A DNA stretch of 12,955 nt. It comes from Flavobacterium sp. (GTDB lineage Bacteria; Bacteroidota; Bacteroidia; Flavobacteriales; Flavobacteriaceae). The notes below the pieces were generated by a model that had not been told where the DNA came from, did no database searches, and saw only the letters and a list, made by a program, of their open reading frames with translations. The stretch covers positions 1,677 to 14,631 of the forward strand of contig NZ_DQDX01000038.1 of NCBI RefSeq assembly GCF_003525665.1, written 5' to 3'. Positions 1-6,238 of this stretch are shown piece by piece (positions within the stretch are counted from its first letter, which is position 1; the number at the start of each line of letters is the position of its first letter). The position numbers and the translations under genes are program-made.

Positions 1-2
1 GA

Positions 3-2531
3 ATCCAAAAACACTCCATGAACATTGACGGCGGAGAAAAAAATCCGCAAATGGATGAAGCGCATTTAATGCTTGGGAAATCACGTTATTATGATCAACG
101 ATTTGTTCCTGCATTGGAAGCGTTCAATTATGTTTTGTACAAATATCCACAAAGTGATAAGATTTATGAGGTAAAAATTTGGCGTGAAAAAACCAATATG
201 CGCATGGATAATGATGCCATCGCGGTTACAAACCTTCGAAAATTATTAAAAGAAATTAAATTTAAAGACCAAATTTTTGCAGATGCCAATGCCACTTTAG
301 CGCAAGCATTTTTGAATTTGAAAGAAACCGATAGCGCTATTGCCAAAATTAAAATCGCAAAAGAGTTTACAAAACAGAACGAAGAAGTAGCGCGTTACCA
401 TTTTATTTTGGGTCAAATTTATGAAAGTCAAAATCACAAGGATAGTGCATTTGCATCGTATCAAGAGGTTATTGACATGAAAAGAAAATCGCCAAGACAA
501 TATGTAATTCAAGCACATGCACGACAAGCGCAACAATTTGATTACGAAAAAGGCGACACTTTAGCATTTGTAAAAAAGTACAAAGATTTATTGGAAGATA
601 GAGATAATAGACCATTTTTAGATGTTTTAAATCATCAAATGGGATTGTTTTATGACAAAAATAAAAACTATACCAAAGCTAAAAAATTCTATAATGCTTC
701 ATTAAAAGCAAAATCGTCTGACGAATATTTAATTGCTTCGAATTATAGAAATTTAGCCGAAATAAACTTCGCAACTGCAAAATATGTAACTGCTGGTAAA
801 TATTATGACAGTACGATGGTTTATTTAAATGATAGAACACGTGAGTTTAAATTGATTTCCAAGAAAAGAGAAAATCTCGAAGATGTAATTAAATTTGAAG
901 GAATTGCACAACGCAACGATAGTATTTTAAAAGTAGCATCACTTTCTTCTGCAGACAAAGCTGTTTATTATCAAAAGTATATTGATAATTTAAAAAAGGA
1001 AGACGAAAAGCAACGAATTTTATTAGAGAAAAAACAAAGAGCTCAAGACAATGCTTCAGGCGGAAAATCTAATGACATTGCCTCTGCAGATGTTCCTCAA
1101 AAAGCTACAAAAACAGATAATCCTGCGCCGAAATCAAACGGTACAACATCAAAACCAGGAGATTTCTATTTCTACAATCCGGCAACGGTTTCTTTTGGTA
1201 AAATTGAATTTGCTAAAAAATGGGGAAAAAGAGCTTTTGGTCCAAATTGGAGATTGAGTTCATCACAAGACAAAAATAGTTCAGATGAAATAGCTGATGA
1301 ACAAACAGACGATAAAGAAAAAGTTGTAGACCAAAGATATACTACCGAATTTTATATTAGCAAAATTCCAACTTCGCAAGTGGCTTTAGACAGTTTGGCC
1401 AAAGAAAGAAATTTTGCCTATTATCAGTTGGGTGTAATTTATAAAGAGAAATATAAAGAATACAAACGTGCCGCAAGCAAACTGGAAACATTATTAGACA
1501 GCAATCCCGAAGAAAGATTGGTGTTGCCATCAATGTATAATTTGTATAAAATTTATGAAATCATTGATCCGGCAAAAGCGGCAGCAATGAAAAATAGAAT
1601 TACTTCAAACTATCCAAATTCTCGTTATGCTCAAATTTTAAATAATAATGAAGTAAGTTTAGAATTAGGTTCGCCAGAAGTGGTTTATACAAATCTATAT
1701 AAACAGTACGAATCTGGAAGTTATAGAGAAGCTTTGAGCAGAACCGAGTTGGCATTAATTCAATTTACTGGTGATGAAATGTTGCCAAAATTCGAATTAT
1801 TAAAAGCTAATTTAGTTGGTAAATTATATGGCTTGAAAGATTATAAAAAAGCATTGAACTATGTAGCATTGTCGTATCCTAACAGCCAAGAAGGAAAAGA
1901 AACAGAAGCATTTATTTCTTCTAAAATTCCAATGTTAGAGGCGTTATATTTTAATGATTTGCCACCAACTTCATGGAAAATTATATTTGAACCAGCAAAT
2001 AGTTTAGACGATAAAAGCACAAAACCACTTTTAGATAAACTAAATAAATTTGCTAAAGAACGCACCATTGAAACACTTACAGTTTCAACAGATATTTATA
2101 CAAATGACAGAAACTTAATTGTTATTCACGGAATAAAATCGGAAGAAAATGCCAAAGGAATAGCGCAAGTTTTAAAAGAATTTAAAGAGTATAAAATTGA
2201 AGATAAGTCAATCGTAATTTCAACAGAAAATTATAGAATTGTTCAGATTTATAAAAATTTGGATGAATATGTTTCTGGAGACGGACCAACATTTGTTCCA
2301 AAAACAAAACCAGCAATTGAATTGCCAAAACCAGCAGCTGTAAAGCAAAAACCAGAAAAAATAAAAAGAGAAGATATAAATTCGATTCAAGATGACATTC
2401 CTGGCGGAAAAATAGATGGTGGAAGAAATCAGCAACAAAATATTCCTACCAAAGCAAACACTACCATAAACAGTGCGCCTCAAAGTATGTTGCCACCAAC
2501 GCCAAGCTCAGTTCCACCGAGAAAACCATAA
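3..2531 (+). CDS. sprE: SprE/PorW-type TPR lipoprotein of the type IX secretion/gliding machinery (5' end outside window)
   Basis: The reading frame is open to the left edge (codons for I-Q-K-H-S precede the first ATG at 18), so the gene is cut by the window. The N-terminus, with the expected lipoprotein signal and probably some tens of residues to about 100, is missing. About 842 residues are visible. TPR-like helical pairs run through the first half (residues about 12-46, 86-117 and 124-153 counted from the ATG at 18) and again after residue 450. They are separated by a polar low-complexity linker (about 330-375). After the linker comes a segment with FYFYNPATVSFGKIEFAKKW, which I recognise as typical of SprE/PorW. 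The C-terminus is proline- and lysine-rich. In Flavobacterium johnsoniae SprE is needed for type IX secretion and gliding; PorW is the Porphyromonas counterpart, an outer-membrane lipoprotein thought to link translocon and motor. The stop is 4 nt before the bactofilin start. Family assignment is by recollection of motifs and synteny. Confidence 0.85.
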   Translation: MQKHSMNIDGGEKNPQMDEAHLMLGKSRYYDQRFVPALEAFNYVLYKYPQSDKIYEVKIWREKTNMRMDNDAIAVTNLRKLLKEIKFKDQIFADANATLAQAFLNLKETDSAIAKIKIAKEFTKQNEEVARYHFILGQIYESQNHKDSAFASYQEVIDMKRKSPRQYVIQAHARQAQQFDYEKGDTLAFVKKYKDLLEDRDNRPFLDVLNHQMGLFYDKNKNYTKAKKFYNASLKAKSSDEYLIASNYRNLAEINFATAKYVTAGKYYDSTMVYLNDRTREFKLISKKRENLEDVIKFEGIAQRNDSILKVASLSSADKAVYYQKYIDNLKKEDEKQRILLEKKQRAQDNASGGKSNDIASADVPQKATKTDNPAPKSNGTTSKPGDFYFYNPATVSFGKIEFAKKWGKRAFGPNWRLSSSQDKNSSDEIADEQTDDKEKVVDQRYTTEFYISKIPTSQVALDSLAKERNFAYYQLGVIYKEKYKEYKRAASKLETLLDSNPEERLVLPSMYNLYKIYEIIDPAKAAAMKNRITSNYPNSRYAQILNNNEVSLELGSPEVVYTNLYKQYESGSYREALSRTELALIQFTGDEMLPKFELLKANLVGKLYGLKDYKKALNYVALSYPNSQEGKETEAFISSKIPMLEALYFNDLPPTSWKIIFEPANSLDDKSTKPLLDKLNKFAKERTIETLTVSTDIYTNDRNLIVIHGIKSEENAKGIAQVLKEFKEYKIEDKSIVISTENYRIVQIYKNLDEYVSGDGPTFVPKTKPAIELPKPAAVKQKPEKIKREDINSIQDDIPGGKIDGGRNQQQNIPTKANTTINSAPQSMLPPTPSSVPPRKP

Positions 2532-2535
2532 AGTT

Positions 2536-2943
2536 ATGTTTGAAAAAAAACCAAAATCATACACCGATCTTTTAGGAAAAACTAATAGAATTGTAGAAGG
2601 AACAATCATTCAAGGTGATATTACGTCTTCTGCCGATTTTAGATTGGACGGACATTTAATTGGTAATTTTCAATCGAAAGGTAAAATTGTAATTGGTCCA
2701 GCTGGAAGCGTAAAAGGAAATATCATTTGTAAAAATTGTGATATCGAGGGAAAATTTGAAGGAAAAATTTTGGTTTTAGAAATTCTAAATTTAAAGGCAA
2801 AATCTATAATTCATGGTGAAGTAGAATGCGGTAAACTTGCCGTAGAACCAGGAGCAGAATTCACAGCAACCTGCGTAATGAAACCCAATGTAAAAAGCTT
2901 ATCACCCAATGGAGGACAACAATCAGAAGAAAAAACAGCGTAA
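2536..2943 (+). CDS. Bactofilin family cytoskeletal protein
   Basis: This 135-residue protein has a short polar N-tail followed by a bactofilin (DUF583) domain at about residues 18-113. The domain is a run of short beta-strand repeats with regularly spaced glycines, for example EGTIIQGDI, FRLDGHLIGNF, GKIVIGPAGSVKGNI and DIEGKFEGKI. The C-tail is polar and disordered. Bactofilins polymerise without nucleotide into filaments, often at the inner membrane, and act in cell shape, polarity or envelope organisation. I chose the ATG at 2536, 4 nt after the sprE stop. The ATG at 2473 would add 21 residues lying inside sprE that do not resemble bactofilin N-termini. The gene overlaps the next one by 35 nt, so it is very likely co-transcribed with sprE and atpZ. 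The domain call is strong; a role with SprE is inference only. Confidence 0.88.
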   Translation: MFEKKPKSYTDLLGKTNRIVEGTIIQGDITSSADFRLDGHLIGNFQSKGKIVIGPAGSVKGNIICKNCDIEGKFEGKILVLEILNLKAKSIIHGEVECGKLAVEPGAEFTATCVMKPNVKSLSPNGGQQSEEKTA

Positions 2944-3139
2944 CAAATGGTTGTCGTTAATAAACATCCCAATCCAAATGGGCGCAATAATTTTTGTGTT
3001 TGCCTACTTAGGAAAATGGCTCGATGAAAAATATCCAAATCCAAAGGAAATTTATACTAAATCTATAACAATATTGGGTGTTTTTCTGGCAATGTACAAT
3101 GTATATAGACAAGTAAAAGACATCGGCAATTCAGAATAA
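2909..3139 (+). CDS. atpZ: AtpZ/AtpI-like ATP synthase accessory membrane protein
   Basis: A 76-residue protein with a basic N-terminus (KKKQRNK) and two predicted membrane helices, about residues 18-36 and 49-66. Between them lies the G-K-W-L-D-E-K motif typical of the ATPase_gene1/AtpI family (GxxLGxWLD pattern). Members are encoded at the start of ATP synthase operons. AtpI assists c-ring assembly in some bacteria, and AtpZ/AtpI of alkaliphilic Bacillus have been linked to divalent cation transport. The start at 2909 is the only one giving a whole first helix (the next Met is residue 24). The gene therefore overlaps the 3' end of the bactofilin gene by 35 nt in another frame, implying translational coupling. 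It lies 5 nt before the next membrane-protein gene. Confidence 0.8.
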   Translation: MEDNNQKKKQRNKWLSLINIPIQMGAIIFVFAYLGKWLDEKYPNPKEIYTKSITILGVFLAMYNVYRQVKDIGNSE

Positions 3140-3144
3140 TACCA

Positions 3145-3540
3145 ATGAAACTTCAAATTTTAAAAACCGTAATCCTCACTTTATCAATTGCGGTTGTACT
3201 TTTTTTTGGCAATAAATTAATTCTACAAACCGAATCTTTCAGCCAGAATTTCGAGTTATTTAGTCATTCGTTAGAAACTATTTATACAGTATTATGTGTC
3301 TTTTCTGTTATCATTTTGGTTATATTATTGATAGTAAATTCAAGAAATAAAGATGTAGTTGGATTAACCTATTTATTAATCACAAGCATAAAAGCAGGAA
3401 TCTTATTCTTTATTTTCTCTGATATTATATCGTCAAGCAATAAAAATACCGTTGAAAGAATTAATTTTTTTACAGTATTTATTCTTTTTTTGGCAATTGA
3501 GACGTTAATAACCATAAGATTATTAAATAAAAAACAATAA
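3145..3540 (+). CDS. Small four-helix membrane protein beside atpZ, function unknown (possibly DUF6168 family)
   Basis: This 131-residue hydrophobic protein has four predicted membrane segments, about residues 8-22, 45-64, 71-92 and 107-126. The connecting loops are short, and the C-tail is basic (RLLNKKQ). It starts 5 nt after atpZ and ends 118 nt before atpB, exactly where many ATP synthase clusters carry the four-helix AtpI protein. Size, topology and position resemble AtpI, but I do not see a clear AtpI sequence signature. I believe flavobacterial homologues are filed as a domain of unknown function (DUF6168), from memory and not checked. A role in assembly of the Fo sector or as an AtpI substitute is inference from position only. 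No catalytic motif is visible. Confidence 0.72.
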   Translation: MKLQILKTVILTLSIAVVLFFGNKLILQTESFSQNFELFSHSLETIYTVLCVFSVIILVILLIVNSRNKDVVGLTYLLITSIKAGILFFIFSDIISSSNKNTVERINFFTVFILFLAIETLITIRLLNKKQ

Positions 3541-3587
3541 TCAATCATTAAATCTGCAAATTCGATTAAAAAATAGTTTTATTCTAC

Positions 3588-3616
3588 TTGGAATATTAAT
3601 AAAAAATGTACCTTTG
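3588..3616 (+). promoter_or_regulatory. Flavobacterium-type promoter for atpBEFHAG
   Basis: A perfect -7 box TACCTTTG (consensus TAnnTTTG) lies at 3609-3616, with a -33 TTG at 3588-3590. The 18-nt spacing between them falls within the range known for Bacteroidota promoters. Transcription would start around 3620-3626, leaving a leader of about 35 nt before the atpB ATG at 3659. It lies in the 118-nt gap after the atpZ-associated genes, so the structural subunits can be transcribed separately from sprE-bactofilin-atpZ. I see no clear terminator in this gap, so read-through is also possible. Confidence 0.72.
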
Positions 3617-3658
3617 CACCAAATTTTAGAAACCTTAAAATTTAAGTAAAATAAAGTT

Positions 3659-4840
3659 ATGGTGATTTCAAAAAAACCACTCCATTTTATCGCGGCACTT
3701 TTAGTAGCATTTATGCCATTAGTTTCAAGTGCAAATCCTTCAAATGATTCAACAGCGGTTGAGGCTCATGCAGTAGAAGCAACTCACGAATCGACTGAAG
3801 CTCATGCAGATGCTTCTCATTCTGGAAGTGCTCATGCAGAACCAACAGACATCAAGTCACAAGTAAAAGCGTTTACTAAACATCACGTTTTGGATGCGCA
3901 CGATTTTACTTTTTTCTCTGATAACAAAGAAGGTAAACATTATGGATTTCCACTACCTATTATTTTATGGGATAATGGTTTTCAAATATTTTCATCTTCT
4001 AAATTCCACCATGGAGAAGCAGTTGCCGAATCTAACGGAAATTACTATGTTATCAATCACCATGATGGTAAAATTTACAAAACAGATGCTACTGGAACTT
4101 TAACAGAAGATGAAAAATCAGGTCATCCAACAAATGCAAGACCTATTGATTTTTCTATTACTAAAAGTGTTTTGTTTATTATGATTACGGCAATTTTAAT
4201 GTTTTTCTTATTTTCATCTTTAGCAAGATCTTATGCTAAGAATGGCGGAATTGCAAAAGGAGCTGGAAGAATTTTCGAACCATTAGTAGTTTATATCCGT
4301 GATGAAATTGCGATTCCAAATATTGGAGAGAAACACTACAAGAAATACATGAGTTATTTATTGACGATCTTCTTTTTTATTTTGTTTTTAAATATCTTCG
4401 GATTAACTCCGCTAGGAGTAAACGTAACAGGAAACCTAACGATTACATTTTCATTAGCTATATTAACGTTTTTAATTACAAACTTTACTGCTAATAAAAA
4501 TTATTGGGGACACATTTTTTGGATGCCAGGCGTACCTAAATTAATGCGTATTGTTTTAGCTCCAATCGAATTATTAGGAATTATCATTAAACCGTTTTCA
4601 TTAATGATTCGTTTGTATGCAAATATTTTTGCAGGACACATCGTTTTAATGAGCATCATTGGTCTAATGTTTATCTTTAAAAGTTGGATAGGAAGTTCAT
4701 TATCTTTCGGATTATCATTTGTACTTTCAATCCTTGAAATTTTAGTAGCCTTTTTACAAGCCTATATCTTCACAATGTTATCTGCTTTATACTTTGGTTC
4801 TGCCAACGAAGAGCACCATCATGAAGAAGCACATCACTAA
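3659..4840 (+). CDS. atpB: F1Fo ATP synthase subunit a
   Basis: Subunit a forms the proton half-channels of Fo in the inner membrane. The 393-residue product is much longer than the E. coli protein (about 271). It begins with a signal-peptide-like segment (residues 1-25, ending VSSA), then a His/Glu/Ala-rich stretch (31-61) and a soluble region up to about 165; the channel helices follow. The essential arginine is R318 in FSLMIRLYANIFAGH (E. coli R210), and LQAYIF (366-371) holds Q367 (E. coli Q252). H327 sits where E. coli has E219, and E360 where it has H245, the reciprocal swap known from mitochondrial subunit a. The C-tail is also His-rich (EEHHHEEAHH). The gene follows its own promoter and is first of the structural cluster. 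The long N-terminal region is, as far as I recall, usual in Bacteroidota. Confidence 0.96.
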   Translation: MVISKKPLHFIAALLVAFMPLVSSANPSNDSTAVEAHAVEATHESTEAHADASHSGSAHAEPTDIKSQVKAFTKHHVLDAHDFTFFSDNKEGKHYGFPLPIILWDNGFQIFSSSKFHHGEAVAESNGNYYVINHHDGKIYKTDATGTLTEDEKSGHPTNARPIDFSITKSVLFIMITAILMFFLFSSLARSYAKNGGIAKGAGRIFEPLVVYIRDEIAIPNIGEKHYKKYMSYLLTIFFFILFLNIFGLTPLGVNVTGNLTITFSLAILTFLITNFTANKNYWGHIFWMPGVPKLMRIVLAPIELLGIIIKPFSLMIRLYANIFAGHIVLMSIIGLMFIFKSWIGSSLSFGLSFVLSILEILVAFLQAYIFTMLSALYFGSANEEHHHEEAHH

Positions 4841-4851
4841 TGAATAAAAAC

Positions 4852-4871
4852 GTTGTTAGTTTACTAATGAC
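4852..4871 (+). other. Small hairpin in the atpB-atpE gap
   Basis: GTTGTTAGT (4852-4860) can pair with ACTAATGAC (4863-4871) in the mRNA. That gives eight usable pairs around a four-base loop, including two adjacent G-U wobbles. It lies 11 nt after the atpB stop and 36 nt before the atpE ATG. The rest of the 67-nt gap is very AT-rich, with no Shine-Dalgarno sequence and no -7 box. A stem this weak could arise by chance. Confidence 0.3.
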
Positions 4872-4907
4872 ATAAATAAAGAATGTTTAATTTTTAATAT
4901 ATATATT

Positions 4908-5099
4908 ATGCAAATTCCAACTATTGTAGGAGCAGGATTAATTGTAATCGGAGCAGGTTTAGGTATTGGTAAAATTGGTGGTTCAGCAATGGACGCTATT
5001 GCTCGTCAACCAGAAGCTTCAGGAAAAATCCAAACAGCTATGCTTATTGCTGCTGCGTTAATTGAAGGTATTGGTTTCGCTGCATTATTTGCTGCTTAA
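4908..5099 (+). CDS. atpE: F1Fo ATP synthase subunit c
   Basis: The 63-residue c subunit folds as a helical hairpin, and multiple copies form the rotating Fo ring. Helix 1 carries the glycine zipper GAGLGIG (residues 15-21), the polar loop is R33-Q34-P35, and the ion-binding carboxylate is E53 in LIEGIGF. There is no helix-1 glutamine at the position 33 residues before E53 (it is I20), and G54 follows E53. Na+-binding c subunits have Q and E-S at these positions, so proton coupling is inferred. The protein is slightly shorter than E. coli c (79). The ATG at 4908 gives a typical flavobacterial N-terminus (IVGAGLIVIGAG). Hairpins flank the gene on both sides; the downstream one is long. Confidence 0.97.
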   Translation: MQIPTIVGAGLIVIGAGLGIGKIGGSAMDAIARQPEASGKIQTAMLIAAALIEGIGFAALFAA

Positions 5100-5110
5100 T
5101 TAAAAACTAA

Positions 5111-5149
5111 AAAACGATAGTTGCAACGGTTGGTTGTAACTATTGTTTT
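5111..5149 (+). terminator. Long hairpin between atpE and atpF (attenuator or mRNA-end structure)
   Basis: AAAACGATAGTTGCAAC (5111-5127) pairs with GTTGTAACTATTGTTTT (5133-5149) around the loop GGTTG. The stem is 17 bp, with 15 Watson-Crick pairs and two G-U wobbles (G5116-U5144 and G5123-U5137). The A-run at the base and U-run at the 3' side give the look of an intrinsic terminator, 11 nt after the atpE stop. Since atpF, atpH, atpA and atpG follow with no visible promoter, full termination is unlikely. Partial termination or protection of an atpB-atpE 3' end, giving more c subunit than downstream subunits, is the inferred role. Confidence 0.65.
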
Positions 5150-5181
5150 AATTATTACAAAAAAAAGTAAAATCATATATA

Positions 5182-5682
5182 ATGGAAAAGTTAATAAATC
5201 AGTTTGAATTTGGATTATTCTTTTGGCAAATAGTAATATTTGTTGGATTGATTCTATTATTAAGAAAATTCGCTTGGAAACCAATTCTTGACGCTGTAAA
5301 CGAAAGAGAAGAAGGAATCAAAAATGCATTACTTTCGGCAGAAAATGCTAAAAAAGAAATGCAAAACCTAAAATCAGATAATGAAAAATTATTAGCTGAT
5401 GCAAGAGCAGAACGTGACGCTTTAATGAAAGAAGCTCGTGAAATCAAAGATAAAATGATTAACGATGCAAAAGTTGAAGCACAAGCGACTGGTGAAAAAA
5501 TGATTGAACAAGCGAAAGCGGCAATCAACAGCGAAAAAAATGCAGCTATGGCAGAATTGAAAAACCAAGTGTCTTCATTGTCATTAGAAATTGCAGAAAA
5601 AGTATTAAGAGACGAATTATCTAACAAAGAAGCTCAATCTAAATTAGTTGAGAAAATGTTAGGTGACGCTAAATTAAACTAA
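5182..5682 (+). CDS. atpF: F1Fo ATP synthase subunit b
   Basis: Subunit b is the peripheral stalk that holds F1 stationary relative to Fo. The 166-residue protein has one N-terminal membrane helix (about residues 11-28, followed by RKFAWKPI). The rest is a long charged, alanine-rich helical region with coiled-coil character (about 35-150), as expected for a dimeric stalk. Length matches the family (156-170). The start at 5182 lies 32 nt after the hairpin that follows atpE. The next gene, atpH, begins 5 nt after the stop. There is only one b-type gene here, so the stalk is presumably a homodimer. Confidence 0.95.
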   Translation: MEKLINQFEFGLFFWQIVIFVGLILLLRKFAWKPILDAVNEREEGIKNALLSAENAKKEMQNLKSDNEKLLADARAERDALMKEAREIKDKMINDAKVEAQATGEKMIEQAKAAINSEKNAAMAELKNQVSSLSLEIAEKVLRDELSNKEAQSKLVEKMLGDAKLN

Positions 5683-5687
5683 TCATT

Positions 5688-6215
5688 ATGTCTAGAGCAG
5701 CGATTAGATATGCAAAAGCAATATTAGACATTGCACAAACTTCAGGAAATGCTGATGCCGTAAACAATGACATGACGTCTATTGTTAACGCTATCGCAAG
5801 CAGTCCAGAGTTGAAAGACTTTTTAACTAGTCCAGTTATTAGAATGGATGTTAAAAAATCGGCTATGTCTGAAGTTTTTTCAAACGTACAAAAAGAAACA
5901 AATAGCTTATTTCATTTGTTATTTGAGAACAAAAGATTCGAAATTTTAGAATCAATAGCTATTCAATACAATAGATTATTTGACGAAAGTAACGGAATTG
6001 AAGTTGCAAAAGTAACTACAGCTTTCCCAATTACTCCAGAATTAGAAACTAAAGTATTGGCCAAAATAGCAGAGTTTTCTAACAAGAAAATAACTATAGA
6101 AAATATAGTAGATCCATCAATTATTGGAGGATTTATTTTAAGAGTTGGCGATAAGCAATACAATGCTTCTGTAGCTAGTAAATTAAGTGAATTAAAAAGA
6201 GAGTTTAGTAATTAG
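5688..6215 (+). CDS. atpH: F1Fo ATP synthase subunit delta
   Basis: Subunit delta (OSCP homologue) sits on top of F1 and connects the alpha/beta hexamer to the b stalk. The 175-residue length is typical (E. coli 177). The N-terminus RAAIRYAKAILDIA is the conserved first helix of the OSCP/delta family. The C-terminal segment with IVDPSIIGGFILRVGDKQYNAS (about residues 140-161) carries the family signature (D-P-x-I-I-G-G-x-x-x-R-x-x-D). It starts 5 nt after atpF and ends 23 nt before atpA, consistent with one message. The N-terminal half is less conserved, as is normal for delta. Confidence 0.95.
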   Translation: MSRAAIRYAKAILDIAQTSGNADAVNNDMTSIVNAIASSPELKDFLTSPVIRMDVKKSAMSEVFSNVQKETNSLFHLLFENKRFEILESIAIQYNRLFDESNGIEVAKVTTAFPITPELETKVLAKIAEFSNKKITIENIVDPSIIGGFILRVGDKQYNASVASKLSELKREFSN

Positions 6216-6238
6216 AATTCCATTAAAGATATATCAAA

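Noticed and set aside
1051..1257. Small + strand open frames inside sprE, atpB (3894-4103) and atpG (8119-8310)
   Set aside because: They are out-of-frame readings of well-supported genes, with biased, low-complexity composition and no independent signals.
2473..2535. Longer bactofilin start at the ATG at 2473
   Set aside because: The added 21 residues are an out-of-frame reading of the sprE 3' end and look unlike bactofilin N-termini; the ATG at 2536 directly follows the sprE stop.
4908..5099. Sodium-coupled ATP synthase
   Set aside because: Subunit c lacks the helix-1 glutamine and the serine after the key glutamate that mark Na+ binding, so proton coupling is the better reading.
5199..5627. 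142-codon open frame on the - strand opposite atpF
   Set aside because: It is an antisense shadow of the lysine- and alanine-rich b-subunit gene, with no family resemblance and no start context. Other antisense frames of 60-87 codons opposite sprE, atpH, atpG and the nucleotidyltransferase gene were rejected for the same reason.
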